Shown here: positions 1 to 11,987 of the stretch, piece after piece
How the letters are laid out: each line of letters begins with the position of its first letter
Position numbering within the stretch: position 1 is the stretch's first letter
From: Pseudophaeomoniella oleicola
Lineage: Eukaryota; Ascomycota; Eurotiomycetes; Phaeomoniellales; Phaeomoniellaceae
DNA: 64,000 bases
Reading direction: 5' to 3'
Assembly (NCBI GenBank): GCA_003868215.1
Contig: QWDQ01000061.1
Coordinates: 89,306 to 153,305, forward strand
Notes under the pieces: model-generated
What the model saw: the letters and a program-made list of their open reading frames with translations, nothing else
Databases searched by the model: none
Told to the model about the DNA's origin: nothing
Made by a program: the position numbers and the translations under genes

Positions 1-23
1 TCCTTGGATCTTTTTGAGCGAAA

Positions 24-718
24 ATGGCTATCTTGAAAAGACTAGGATGTAGACATTTGGGCGCTGTTCCTACACAGCCTGCATCACAGTCATTCAAGCT
101 CTTTTTCCCGGGCTTGAACTTCTATCAGCAAGCGCAACGCCTTTTACCATCTGTTCGACTGCACTCGACAGAGTCCGCAGGAGTCCCTCGAATTGCGAAC
201 CCTTCAATCTGGTCCGGCATGGTTCCAAAATTTCTGCGGCGGTCCCCACGAAGGTCCATTGCCCATCAATCGAAGGATTGGAATCCTGCGACATTCTTCA
301 TTGTTATTTTCATTTTAATTGGATCACAGTCTATACGTCTGATCACCGAACAACGCCAGATGCTGGCATACACCCGGAAGGCCGAGGCTAAGATCCAATT
401 ACTTAGAAAGGTATTGGACAGTTTGCAACGCGGCGAAGAAGTAGACGTCGAAAAGATGCTTGGTACTGGTGACGTGCTCAAGGAGAGGGAGTGGGAAGAA
501 GGTATGCTGATATCACCAATCCTGCCAGCTTATACTGAACAAATGCTTTAGTCATCAAGGAAATAGAATCCCAAGACTCGATATGGCATTCTCATGTACG
601 AAAAGAGGATCAAAAGAAATTAGATGAGGCTACAACAGATAAGCAACTTGATGCAAATCCAGCCACAAAGTATGTGCTATCGCGAGAAGCACAGCCTCCA
701 AGCAGCAACTTCTATTGA
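24..718 (+). CDS. Small mitochondrial-type single-span membrane protein (DUF5321-like)
   Basis: Two exons, 24-501 and 552-718, joined over a 50-bp intron (GTATGC..TTTAG) give about 214 residues. The N-terminus is basic and Ser/Gln-rich with no acidic residue in the first ~45 positions, as in a mitochondrial presequence. One hydrophobic segment (FFIVIFILIGSQSI) lies near residues 91-104, followed by a charged helix (RKAEAKIQLLRKVLDSLQRG) and an acidic stretch ending EREWEE. This order, with NPSIW and PKFLRR before the membrane segment, matches my memory of the fungal DUF5321 family, whose function is unknown. Splicing is supported because reading through the intron stops after unrelated residues, while exon 2 continues the charged C-terminal helix. 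The mitochondrial inner membrane is an inferred location. The ATG at 24 is close to the window edge, so an upstream exon cannot be excluded. Confidence 0.7.
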
Positions 719-1692
719 ATAAGGTGAACTCTTCAATCTAATCGGCGTCCATCATGGCGTGACAACCCTCCAATCGGGCATCAGCTGCTCACTTAGAGTT
801 CATACTGTTGGATCTATCTAAACACATCACAGCCTCGAAACGGATTCACAAATATCCTAGCATGGTGGCTCGTGAACTGTTCCGCGAGCTGACACATTAC
901 GTGAAAGTTACGCATGGGGGACACAACCTCGAGATCTCAGAATGCTCTTTTCCAGCGAACATGCATGCATGCAGTGAACCGGAATTTCCACTGATCATGT
1001 GTACTCCGGAAATATTTCCGCTGGGCTGCTGTCGCCAATCGATTTTCGAGAAGTCATGATGCAGCTAAGTCATGTGGTACACTGCTGAAGGACCAATAAA
1101 GAATGTCACACAACTAGCAAGAGAAGGAGGACGCAGTTGATTAACCGCCCCACTTGAGCAAAATACTGATAGAGTTCCAGCGTTTTCTTGCACATATGCA
1201 ATCATTAATATGTAGATCAAGTCTACTTTTGTAGGGCTGCCTGGGCTGCTGTGCCGTTCAGGAGATGCACGAGCACGTAGTGCAAATAGCAGGATTTGAA
1301 GTGACTCAGTGCTATCATCTCTGCAATATGTATACACATGAATCGAAATCCAATCAGATGCCAATCTCATCGAAACTGTCCGCGCGACACGCCTCACGTA
1401 AGTGATGGATTCCAAACGTCACGGAGAGTAGTAGACCCTCAACGACTTCTGATCCAAAATCAGACTTGCTCCCCCCTGATCAGCTTTACGACGTTTGCAC
1501 TGAGAATTCACATACCTTTTCTGAGTCTCACAAGAATGGAAATTTACAATGATTATTTTTCCTGAGCACATAAATTAAGCTGAAAGGTGACCTTTCTCTA
1601 TCACCAAATCTGAGCCGACACAAAACAAGAGCGACGAGACATCGAGTCTGTCAATCATACAGTAGCATCAGTGATAGTCGGCTGTGGAAAAC
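719..1692. other. Intergenic, nothing recognised
   Basis: Between the DUF5321-like gene and the first acidic hypothetical gene I see only short open frames without protein-like composition or splice support. It presumably holds the 3' end of one transcript and the promoter of the next. No repeat or RNA gene was seen. Confidence 0.5.
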
Positions 1693-3020
1693 ATGGATGT
1701 GCGAGATAGTAGGTCTTTAAAGACATCACAAAGAATTCATTATGGGCCTAGCGAGGAGCGAAGACAAGATGTTGCGAGGAAAAGTCCTGGAGCGTCTGTG
1801 GCTGGAAGAACAGTGAAACGAAGAACTGGAGACCCTGCTATCCTCAAGAACCCTCAACCAGAGCTAGAAGGCTTCGATTCTGACGCAACTATTGACGATG
1901 CAGGGCTAATGGGAGCTGACTCAGATAACGCTCCTAAATTGCAGACTGGGCATCGCCCTTCTGCGTTATTTTCTGACGAGACGCTGAAATCTTCGCTTCA
2001 CGACCCTGGGTCGAGTGCGGCGATAGAAGCCACGAAGCTTCCTTTTCCCGAGCTCACTGCTACTCCAGTCCGTAGTCAAGACTACGCTTGTTCTGATGGG
2101 TCAATACACATCTCTAGCACCGCTCGTCTGTATTTGGTCCGCTCAGGATATCCAATGTCCGTCGCAGATTACGAGAACACATTCAGGACCCTGCAACTCC
2201 AGAAGAAGAAATACGGCGGCTTCCTCGAGTTTGTCAGAAGACACCTGAAATCTCAGCCTTATTATATGCTTGTCAGATCCGTTTCCGGGACAAGCTATAG
2301 CGGTGTGCTCGATCTGTTTGGGATAGAAAGTATGACAGATGCTCAAATCTGTCATCGTATTGCAATAGGCTTTTTAGACAGATACGGCGCCGAAATTTGG
2401 CTCGGATATGGTCCACAAAGAAAGAAAGAACAAAGGTTGATTCGAACCGCAGAGGAGATTGCTGAAGGAGCACCTGCTGGACTATATGGCTACGATCATC
2501 GCAGTCCTTCTAGTGGTCTTGCCAACGCTCGAGTTCTTCAGCAGGAGCAACAAATTGCTAGCGCTCGGCAGGGCATTCGTGCTTTGGCCACAGCAATCGA
2601 GTTGAAACAGCGCGTTTTTGCTGCAGAGAGCATTCTTGCTTCAGGAGCGATCATTCCTGAAGAGCCAGACGATGGCGATCCCGATGCAGCTAAGTGGCAG
2701 CTTCCTGCGCACAAGATTGCTGGTCACCATGGCTTCGTTCCGCTTCACCACGAACAACATCGCGAGAAGTGAGTACCAGCAAGTGCATTCAGGATTTTAC
2801 TTACCGATTCGTCAGGTTGTTGACCATCCTAGGTCACTTCTTTCTGGAAGTCCGAAAGAACTGCTTTTCTGACCCAAACGAGGTTTTTCCTATCCTTAGA
2901 GTCAGTCGTCCAACGATCAGCGAAGTCCGAGGACAATCTACGGAAGAAGACGAAGACGACGAGGTTATCAAATTGTTTATTAAGAAGGTGCGATATGGAC
3001 CTGATCAGGCTGTGAGATAG
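1693..3020 (+). CDS. Hypothetical acidic-N-terminus protein with FDSDATID motif
   Basis: Exons 1693-2768 and 2816-3020, joined over a 47-bp intron (GTGAGT..GTCAG), give 426 residues. I do not recognise the family. The first ~140 residues are polar and probably disordered and carry FDSDATIDD near residue 62. The middle (about 140-260) looks folded, with alternating hydrophobic and charged residues (KYGGFLEFVRRHLKSQPYYM). It is followed by a Gln/Ala-rich helix, and the tail contains an acidic patch (EEDEDDE). The intron is supported because exon 2 continues in frame for 68 codons to a stop. The first ATG in the frame is used. The same FDSDATID sequence occurs in the N-terminal part of the next large gene (4698-7087), with most codons differing synonymously, so the two are probably related. 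No signal peptide or membrane span is seen. Confidence 0.65.
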
Positions 3021-4697
3021 CTGATACAGAGATAAGTTTGACGTAATAGAGCGGTCTATGGAAGTCGTGTTTCGCAACGAAGCTTATGAAGTAAGAATAG
3101 CGATGATTATGTGACACTAGTTCTAGGTCTCAGAATGGGATATGAGCAGATTCGATGATGCTTTCTGAGATAGAATTATCAAAGAAGTCTTGAGAGATAA
3201 TCGACCGCCTTGATCTGGACCGTTGTGAATCATATTAGTGATGCATCGCTACGTGACTTATACATCTCTGTCGTTTCCGAGGTCTACGCCCATATGACTG
3301 GCTTGGAACCGTCTTGCCTTGGCTGCAAGACTCTCTTATGTGCTTGCATTGTCTGGAGCGATTTCAGGATTGATTGTCAGGAAATTGCCAGGGCTATTGA
3401 AGTGTGTATGTCTAATCTAGCTTTGACAGCGGAACATCCTCCGACAACCTGTGCCAAGGCCGAGAATGTACTTTACGACCACAGGCATAGAAGTCGACCG
3501 TCTTCGACTCATTGTGCCCCTCGTCTCCCCAGAACTTACCAATGATCTTGATGGAAGTGACAGATATGAACTACAAGTCCCAGCAAGTTGGAATACCTCA
3601 AACAAATGGCTTCTGTTAGGTGTGTACCAAAGGTATAATCCTCGATGTAGTCAGCTTGCTCGCCCCGTTGGGCTACGGTACAACTAACTCTAGCCAACCC
3701 CGAGACTGTTCATGGGTGATATACGAAGATATAGGGAAGACTGCTGCTTATTACTCCCTGAATAGCGGTGTCGGAATCAAGCTTTCCGCTTCCTGAGCCG
3801 GAAAAACGGGCATTCTTGTGATCCCCTCAACTATGAAGCACGACTGATTTGTCAGTTGATAGGACTGCTGATCTGTCACCATTCAATTCCTTTTTCATCG
3901 GCGTTGTCTGAGACTGTATATGGGCCTCTTTGTAGGCTTTTCGGTAAGATTGAGCTCATCAATCAAAGGAAGGCTGCGTATGCGAAACAGTCAGTGAGAT
4001 CTTGCCGATATGCATTCTATCAAGTCTGCACTTTGCCTCTAGGGAGATGTCTTTCCCGGGAAACGCGTAGACGGGCTCTAGACAAGAGGCTTGTTTCGGT
4101 TATCACAGGATCCCGACAATTTCGGCTATCAAAGGCCAAAGGCGGATTGTTTCAACAAGGTATTGCCGCCTGGTTCCATATCCGCGCCATAATGTCAATC
4201 CCAGAGAATAATTTCACACATTCCCACACTGCTTCATTCCCAACATCACAGAGTAAGCGGCCTTGCTTGATTCATTCCAATGCCTGGCCCAAGGAAGAAG
4301 ATGAAGCACACTGCTTCTGGGCTAGTTCCAAGGCAAGCGGTTGATGAGGACTGGCGGACATATCGGCCATTCTGGGTTGCTCTTCAACTTGATCCTAAGT
4401 ACCATGAAGGCTTCTTCAAGCAGATTGTCTACCCGATGCGCCAGAAATCGCAACACAAGCTCTTACTGAAGCGCAACACAGAAGCTAGTATCAGAACGAT
4501 GACACAGTGAGGCCATTGCTCCCTGCATTGATACCCTGCTAACAGTGGCCAGAATACTCATCCGCGGATATGGCAGACGAGTTTGGGGTGCTAAGAGCCA
4601 CTGGCTTGTTGGTGGTCCTCGTGATGGTACCATTCAGAAGTTGTCCCTCATAACTGGTCCCCTCAAGAGCTCTCCGAGAGCTAATGTAACCGACTCA
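3021..4697. other. Ambiguous stretch between two hypothetical genes
   Basis: This contains the weak two-exon candidate at 3466-3796 and a possible 5' extension of the next gene. An open frame from ATG 4280 to 4506 can be spliced (intron 4507-4552, CTAAC then AG 10 nt later) into the frame of the 4698 gene with no stop. A 162-codon open frame at 3856-4344 has no protein-like features. The region may be partly coding, UTR or decayed sequence. Transcript data would decide. Confidence 0.4.
3466..3796 (+). CDS. Weak candidate: small two-exon protein
   Basis: Exons 3466-3614 and 3694-3796, over a 79-bp intron (GTTAGG..CTAACTCTAG), would give 83 residues. Both halves have a protein-like hydrophobic/polar rhythm, for example DRLRLIVPLVSPEL and SWVIYEDIGKTAAYYSLNSG. 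The acceptor has a good CTAAC branch site. The start is uncertain: the open frame extends upstream to about 3430, where a TTTGACAG acceptor could mark an earlier exon. No family is recognised. It could equally be a degraded gene or chance. Only the splice signal and composition support it. Confidence 0.25.
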
Positions 4698-7087
4698 ATG
4701 GTTGCTGATGAAGAAGAGGCGAAAAAGCGATATCATGGTACCTTGAACGAGGGTGGTGGAAGCTATCATGTCACTGGCAAGCACACAGCGCCGTTGGACT
4801 TTGATAGCGATGCCACCATCGACGAGAGCGAAACAGGAGGTGACGTCGACAACACTGATGCTAGAAGCGTTAAGGGGGGCGGTGTAATGCCACACAATCA
4901 TGGAGATGGCGAAAGCCAGAAGACTGACCTCTACATAGAGGTGTCTGAAGACAAGGAAAGGTAAGACATTCTGAAGGATTGTATTGCCGAGACACCAAGC
5001 GGGTCTTTCGAAAACTTGCAAAACAGGAACTAACTCATCCAATAGAATAGAAGGCATTCTTGATGAGCTCTGGCGTCGGATGAGAGACATTCTGTTTGAG
5101 AGTCCAATAGACCGCACTTCTCGTCCATCAACGCCTGGATCATACATCCAACGACCGTCAAGCACCAGCTTGGACTCAAGCAATACTGTTAGTCTAGTGG
5201 AGGACTTTTTCCCTCTTTATTCAACTAACTTTTAAGCAGCGCCGAGTAGGTAGCCACCGTCTTGGCTCACGCGCGAAGTCATTGATCGACAAACAAAAGC
5301 CACAAGACGACGCAGAATTTGGATGGATATCAGACAACGGAGACGGATTAGCTGGTAACTCTGATAAATTCGCATCCTGCAGTGAATCTTGCGACGAAGA
5401 CGTTCCCACGTCCACACAAGGTCCCAGATCGAAAGTGGCTCACTCTCACGAAGATAATCGAATGACAAGTCTTCGAACACTTCTTGCAAACATAACTGTC
5501 AGTGCACACGAACAAGCCTCCAGAGATCCAACATTATCATTTGCCTCTGCGCCTGGCATCCCAATTCTTCGAGCACTTATTGGAGCTTTAGCAGTTGACG
5601 TCATCGACGAACCCGTTGACCAAGCCATGAGCACGTACAGCACCATGGCGGAAGCGTGCAAGTATGCAAATGACGAATATCACGGAAACCCCGTCTTCAA
5701 CCCCTTCAAATGGCTCATTGAGAACAGCGACCCAGTAGTTCGCTACGAAGCAGAGATCTGTCGACGTAATATCAACCCGAACAATGGAGAAGCTTACACG
5801 TGGAGGCAGATTGCAACAGTCCTTCTCCCTTATGAGACCGAGAAGCTCCGCAGATACCGCATCTCGGGCCGACGCGATTCTTCCGACTGCTACCCATGTG
5901 ACCCGAACGGCACGATCACAGACCCTGCAGCCTGCGCAATGGCTACTGCTCAGATGATTTCAGAAGGACGCCTCCCCGATGGGAACAGCATTTGTGCTTT
6001 CAAGTTCGACCAATATGGACATATTTGCTTTCATCCTAAGTATGTTATGAAAGTTGGCGTTCCACCGTCTGCCGAAGAAATACAACAATCTCGCCAGTAT
6101 CTGGAACAGGCCGGCTACAAAGTCATCAAGACAGACGCTATTACTGATGCAGACGGTATTGCGGATAAAGACCCGGCAAATGGCCAATCGACACACTCTA
6201 GTACCTCAGCTACTGGACAGGGCACAACGCAGACTACAGAAGGAGCAGTTGATGCAAAGTCACTTCCTAAGACAGGTAAAGCGACGGATATGCGAGATAC
6301 ATCTAATGTCGAGCATGACATCTCCACATCGAACAATGCCAGCAGTGTTCCTCAACTTTCTCACACGGGATCTCTCCGGCCAATTCCTTCGCCATTGACG
6401 GGATCGCGTTACTTCTGGACCTCTGCCGAGACTGCCGAGATGGTTCGCCGACTGCGTCTGTTGACACATGTTGTTTCTACTGAGTCAGAGCCTTCGATTT
6501 TTGAAGAGCATTTCAATAGTGACATCGAACGCCAATCGTTCATCGAGCGTGGCTACCTTCTCTTCAAAGATGCTTACACAGAACCACCCAAGTTTGTCCC
6601 TAATTGGATGACAAATCCTGCCGCACCAATTGAGAGTCCCTCTAACGAACCATGGGCAAGCTACATACCCGCGCGCACAATGCCGACATGCTTCCCACTA
6701 AGCAAACCCGCTCCTGAACCCAAGACGATGCAAATCGCTCTCTCGCAAGTCAACCCTCCGCTCCCTGGCTCCACTGGCATCCGATACTTCGAAACTTCCT
6801 GGCTCGGCGACGACAGGATTGAGCACATGACACGCTTCTACGAGGAGCTCTGCAACCACGCGACTCTGCCACTCAGCAAGATCACCTCCTTCATCTTCAG
6901 CTACGGCTGGAGCGAGAAGATACTGCATGTATCCGCAGAGGCGGCGGAGGACTGGCCGTTCAACTTCGCCGCGCTTCCGAAGGACTGGGATGACTGGAAG
7001 GTGTTCAAGGCGGATGTAAAGGAGGCAGCGAGGAAGGGCGTCAAGATCTGGCGCATGAAGGTGTTGGTGGTCGCGAAGGAGGAGTAG
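4698..7087 (+). CDS. Hypothetical large protein with acidic N-terminus and FDSDATID motif
   Basis: Exons 4698-4960, 5046-5187 and 5240-7087, with introns of 85 bp (GTAAGA..CCAATAG) and 52 bp (GTTAGT..TTAAGCAG, branch CTAAC), give 750 residues. I do not recognise the family. The N-terminal ~250 residues are polar and acidic, with FDSDATIDES near residue 36. A compact-looking block around residues 255-405 contains aromatic and Cys residues (WLIENSDPVVRYEAEICRR, CYPCDP, CAFKFDQYGHICFHP). A Ser/Thr-rich linker follows, then a second folded block in the last 230 residues (RYFWTSAETAEMVRRLRLL, then a Trp-rich end near WDDWKVFKADVKE). The start is uncertain: a further exon from ATG 4280 splices in frame. 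I chose ATG 4698 because it puts the motif at an N-terminal distance comparable to the neighbour's. The lack of a signal peptide suggests an intracellular protein. Confidence 0.7.
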
Positions 7088-8055
7088 ATTGGTGGAGGAG
7101 GAATTGATTGCAGTGGGGAGAAGGAAATGCAAGGAAAGGTTCTGATGGTAGTGACCGTGCAACCCTATCGGCTGGTCCCAGATATCGAGCCTATTGGCCA
7201 TCATCGCCGGCTCAAGAGACGAATATGTTTTATCCACGAGGCCTCATCGACTGCCGGGAAGGAATATGGCAGTATTTCTTAGATTCAAAGCCATCAAAAA
7301 TGAAATCAAATAAAATGTGCAACTAGCTACCCAGTCCCTTGGCCACCTGGCTTGGCTCATCCTTTCTAATGTTTCATGCCATCAGTTCCAGATTAAAAAC
7401 TATATGATTGGGAACAGCGATCTGTACTCTACACAAGCGATGTTGTTCTTGCCTGTGCCCTTATGGTCATACGCTGTGTCTTACACAGTCAACGATGAAC
7501 TGAAGCAGGAAGAGTTGCTCAGGATTCAACATTGATTCATTCGTCGGTTACAGGATATGAGTGGCAAATATCGGCTTGCCCTTTGCAGACTCAGATTGTA
7601 GCAGTCCAATGTTGATCATCCTCTTTCAATGTGATGTTGCTTGCGCGTTCACATAAAAATGGCGCCTACCGATATGTGGCTCTGTGGCGCAGTGGCAGAA
7701 TTATTATTAACAAAAGGTTGTAATATACGGAGCGATACGGCAAAGACGAAGACGTAGCAATTAAGTAAACTGCGATTACAGTAAATTAGTTAACGCTTGA
7801 ACGTCCCACCGCACCGCACCGCCATCATCATCATCATCATCCCCGTTCGATTGGGCTGATACTGGTCGCCTGTTTCATAACTTTGTATCAAACTACAGCA
7901 GACAATCGCCTCTTTTCTTTTGCGCGTTGAACATTCTTTACTGCTTGACTTCTCCTTTATTCACTGTGTCCTCCGATAATCCGTGAACCTGGAAGCATAC
8001 GGCGCCTCTTAAGATTGCGCATTGCAACACATGAGTTATTAGGGAGAGGCACAAG
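7088..8055. other. Intergenic, promoter side of myosin I
   Basis: This holds the 3' flank of the hypothetical gene and the promoter/5' UTR of myoA. A short (CAT)n run lies at about 7822-7842. A sequence resembling the first third of a tRNA (around 7675-7700) has no T-arm and is not called. Nothing else was recognised. Confidence 0.5.
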
Positions 8056-11000
8056 ATGGTGAGCGCAACCCGTGCAAAAGCACTGCAGCCCCGTCAGATC
8101 CTACGACGGAACCATGTATTGAACAAGGAAAAGTGACTGACCTTTCCTTCCGGCGTTCAGGGTCAAACGAAGCGACGAGAGGACAAAAAGTCGCGCCCCG
8201 GGAAAGCCTCACTGTTTTCCGGGGGCAAAGCTCGAGGCGAAGATGCCGGTCAACCGCAGATCAAGAAGGCAACTTATGAGATTACCAAGAAGAAGGAAGT
8301 TGGCGTATCAGATCTTACCTTGTTGAGCAAAGTGTCCAACGAAGCGATCAACGAGAACCTCAAGAAGAGGTTTGAGGCGGGAGAAATCTACACATACATT
8401 GGCCACGTGCTGGTGTCCGTCAACCCTTTCAGAGACTGTGGGTGCTCTACAACGCCGTCAACGGATCCAGGCTGACAGACATAGTGGGAATCTACACCGA
8501 TGCGGTTCTGGATTCTTACCGCGGACGAAATCGCCTCGAAGTGCCTCCACATGTTTTTGCGGTTGCAGAGTCCTCCTATTACAACATGAAAGCTTATAAT
8601 GACAACCAATGTGTTATTATCTCAGGAGAATCGGGTGCCGGGAAGACGGAAGCTGCAAAGCGCTTGATGCAATACATAGCGAATGTTTCAGGGGGTACAC
8701 ACTCGCGCATTCAGAGGACAAAAGACATGGTCCTGGCAACCAATCCGCTATTGGAATCATTTGGGAATGCCAAAACCCTAAGGAACAATAACTCATCAAG
8801 ATTTGGAAAGTATTTGGAGCTGGAATTTAACGACTCCGGTGAGCCGATCGGGGCGAAAATCACGAACTACCTCCTTGAGAAGTCAAGAGTGGTGGGCCAA
8901 ATCACCAATGAGAGGAACTTCCATATCTTCTACCAGTTTACAAAGGCAGCATCCCAGAAACACCGGGAGCTCTTCGGGATCCAAGAGCCACAGAGTTATG
9001 TCTATACCAGCAGGTCAAAATGTTTCGATGTTCCCAACATTAACGACGCTTCTGATTTTAAGGATACTTTGAATGCCATGAATGTCATTGGCTTGACAGA
9101 GGATGAACAAGACAACATCTTCAGGATGCTTGCTGCCGTGCTGTGGATTGGTAATGTTACATTCATAGAGAACGACCAGGGCGGCGTGGACATCATGGAC
9201 CAATCTATTGTCGACTTCGTTGCGTATTTGCTCCAGGTCGAATCAGCTCATGTGAACAAGGCCCTCACTATTCGGATCGTGGAGACAGCGCGAGGAGGTG
9301 GAAGAAGGGGCTCGGTGTATGAGTCACCGCTCAACCCAGTCCAAGCCGCAGCAGTGAAGGATGCTCTTGCAAAGGCGATCTATTACAATCTGTTTGATTG
9401 GATCGTTGAACGCACCAATGTTTCTTTGAGGTCTCAAGACCGAATAAAGAATACCATAGGCATTCTCGATATTTACGGGTTCGAAATTTTCGAAAAGAAC
9501 TCGTTCGAACAGCTTTGTATCAACTATGTCAACGAAAAGTTACAGCAGATCTTCATTCAGCTGACGTTGAAGACGGAGCAAGAAGAGTATGAACGGGAAC
9601 AAATAAAATGGACCCCTATCAAGTACTTTGACAACAAAGTCGTGTGTTCTCTGATTGAGGACAAGAGACCTCCCGGTGTCTTTGCAGCCCTTAATGATGC
9701 TTGTGCAACTGCTCATGCTGATTCCGGGGCTGCAGACCAGACTTTCGTCGGCCGGTTGAACTTCCTCTCCAATAACAATCATTTCGAAGCGCGGCAAGGG
9801 CAATTTATCATCAAACATTATGCTGGCGATGTTAGCTACGCTGTCCAAGGGATGACCGACAAGAACAAAGATCAGCTGCTCAAGGATCTGTTGAATCTGG
9901 TCGGTTCTAGCTCGAATCAATTTCTCCATACCCTTTTCCCTCATCAAGTCAATCAAGACGATAAGCGCCGCCCACCGACCGCAGGTGATAAGATCAAGCA
10001 GTCGGCGAATGAACTGGTCGCCACTCTTATGCAAGCACAACCATCTTACATCCGTACGATAAAACCCAACGAAAACAAATCACCAAAAGAGTACAACTCC
10101 GCCAATGTCTTGCATCAGATCAAGTATCTCGGTCTTCAAGAGAACGTTAGGATTAGAAGAGCGGGTTTCGCCTATCGACAAACGTTTGACAAATTTGTTG
10201 AACGGTTTGCCCTCTTATCGCCGCATCTCTCATACGCTGGAGAGTATACTTACACAGGAGATGTGGAAACAGCCTCAAGGATAATTTTCAAAGACACCAG
10301 CATACCGGAAGAAGAGTTCCAAATGGGTGTGACGAAGGTCTTTATCAAAACACCAGAGACGTTGTTCGGGCTTGAACATATGCGTGATCGTTACTGGCAT
10401 AACATGGCAGTCAGAATCCAGAGAGCATGGAGGAATTATCTTCGCTACCGCATCGAGTGCGCTACAAGGATACAACGATTTTGGCGTCGAGTGAAAGGTG
10501 GGATCAAGGAGATACAATTCCGTGACGAGGGCCATAAGATCCTCCAGGGTCGTAAGGAGCGCCGCAGATTCAGTTTGATTGGATCGAGACGTTTCTTGGG
10601 AGACTATCTTGGTATTAACAACAAGGGCGGTCCTGGTGATGTAATCCGCGACTCTATTCACCTTAATCCTCAAGAGAAATGTGTTTTCTCATGCCGCTGT
10701 GATCTCCTTGTGGCCAAGTTCGGCCGTTCCTCGAAACCGGTGCCGCGTGTCCTAATTCTGACTAATAAAGCCATCTACATCGTTGTTCAGAATGTCGTCA
10801 ATAACGCTCTTTCCATCTCGGCCGAGCGTACTATACCCATTGGTGCGGTCAGATTCATCAGCTGCTCTACCTTGAAGGATGATTGGTTTGCCCTTGGCGT
10901 GGGTTCGCCGCAGGAGCCGGATCCCCTCATCAACTGCGTCTTCAAAACAGAGTTCTTCTTGCAGTTCAAGTGTGTCAGCCCAGGTGGATTTAACCTCAAG

Positions 11001-11987
11001 ATCGCTGATACCGTCGAATACAACAAGAAGCCAGGAAAGCTAGTGCTTGTTAAGGCGGTGAAGGATCCAGCTGTGCCGAGAGATGATATCTACAAATCTG
11101 GGCAGATCCATACAAATCAAGGAGAGCCACCGTCGTCGGTGTCGAAGCCGACGCCGAAGGGCAAGACGATAGCTCGACCGATCAAGTCAGGCAAACTCCT
11201 CCGTCCAGGTGGACCAGGCGGGTCTTCAACTGTTACATCAAGACCAAAGCCTCGAGCAGCACCAGCAGCTGCTGCAGCAACACCACGTGCGATCCCAGCA
11301 GCAGCGATACCTCCGGCGACAAATGGCGTGAATGGAACAGCCCATTCAAGAACATCCAGCAGAGTCGCGCCACCTCCACCGCCCCCTCCGCCTGCTGCCA
11401 AGCCACCTCCGCCTGCTGCTCCAAGCAAGCCCATGGCTAAGGTACTTTATGATTTCTCTTCGCCTAACACCAACGAGCTGTCCATCACTGCCGGTCAGAC
11501 CATTGAGATCGTACAGAAAGAGACCAACGGTATGTTTCCCTCCGGATATCATTGAAGCTGAACCTAGACTGACAGAATTCCAGGATGGTGGCTTTGTAAG
11601 AACACCCAAACTGAAGCCCAAGGATGGACTCCTTCAGCCTACGTTGAAGAAATCAAGATTGAACAAGCACGGGCACCACCGCCTCCTCCGCCACCACCCC
11701 CCGCTGCCGCTACCCGCCCCACTCCTGCCGCTATGAATGGTGTTGCGAAGGCAAAACCGACGGCACCAACACCCCCTGCCAAGCGACCCACTCCGGGAGG
11801 CAGGAAACCGATTGCACCACCTACACAACCTCGTGATAGTGCAATGAGTTTAGGCAGCGGTACAGGAAGTGGTACAGACAGCGGTCGAGCGACACCGAAT
11901 AGTCTAGCAGGAGGGTTGGCGGAAGCGCTGAGAGCTCGGCAGAGTGCGATGCAAGGTGCCCAAAAAGACGAAGACGATGACTGGTGA
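8056..11987 (+). CDS. myoA: Class I unconventional myosin
   Basis: Exons 8056-8058, 8161-8437, 8485-11529 and 11584-11987 encode 1242 residues, normal for fungal MyoA. The first coding exon is the ATG alone. The motor domain has the P-loop GESGAGKT at 141-148 and a serine at the TEDS phosphorylation site (RRGSV, Ser370). It is followed by two IQ motifs (about 736-785) for calmodulin-type light chains, the basic membrane-binding TH1 domain, Ala/Pro-rich TH2 sequence, one SH3 domain (about 1078-1135), a second polyproline run and the acidic end DEDDDW. That tail is the Arp2/3-binding signature. In other fungi this essential protein drives actin patch assembly, endocytosis and polarised growth at hyphal tips. 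The 47-bp second intron is placed so that the motor reads FRDLGIY, as in homologues. The third intron restores the SH3 core GWWL. Confidence 0.97.

Noticed and set aside
3856-4344. 162-codon open frame on the plus strand
   Set aside because: Composition is not protein-like, no homology is recognised, and a few frames of this length are expected by chance.
7675-7760. tRNA-like sequence (GGCTCTGTGGCGCAGTGG..)
   Set aside because: It resembles the acceptor and D-arm of a tRNA, but there is no T-arm with GTTCRA and no complementary acceptor end.
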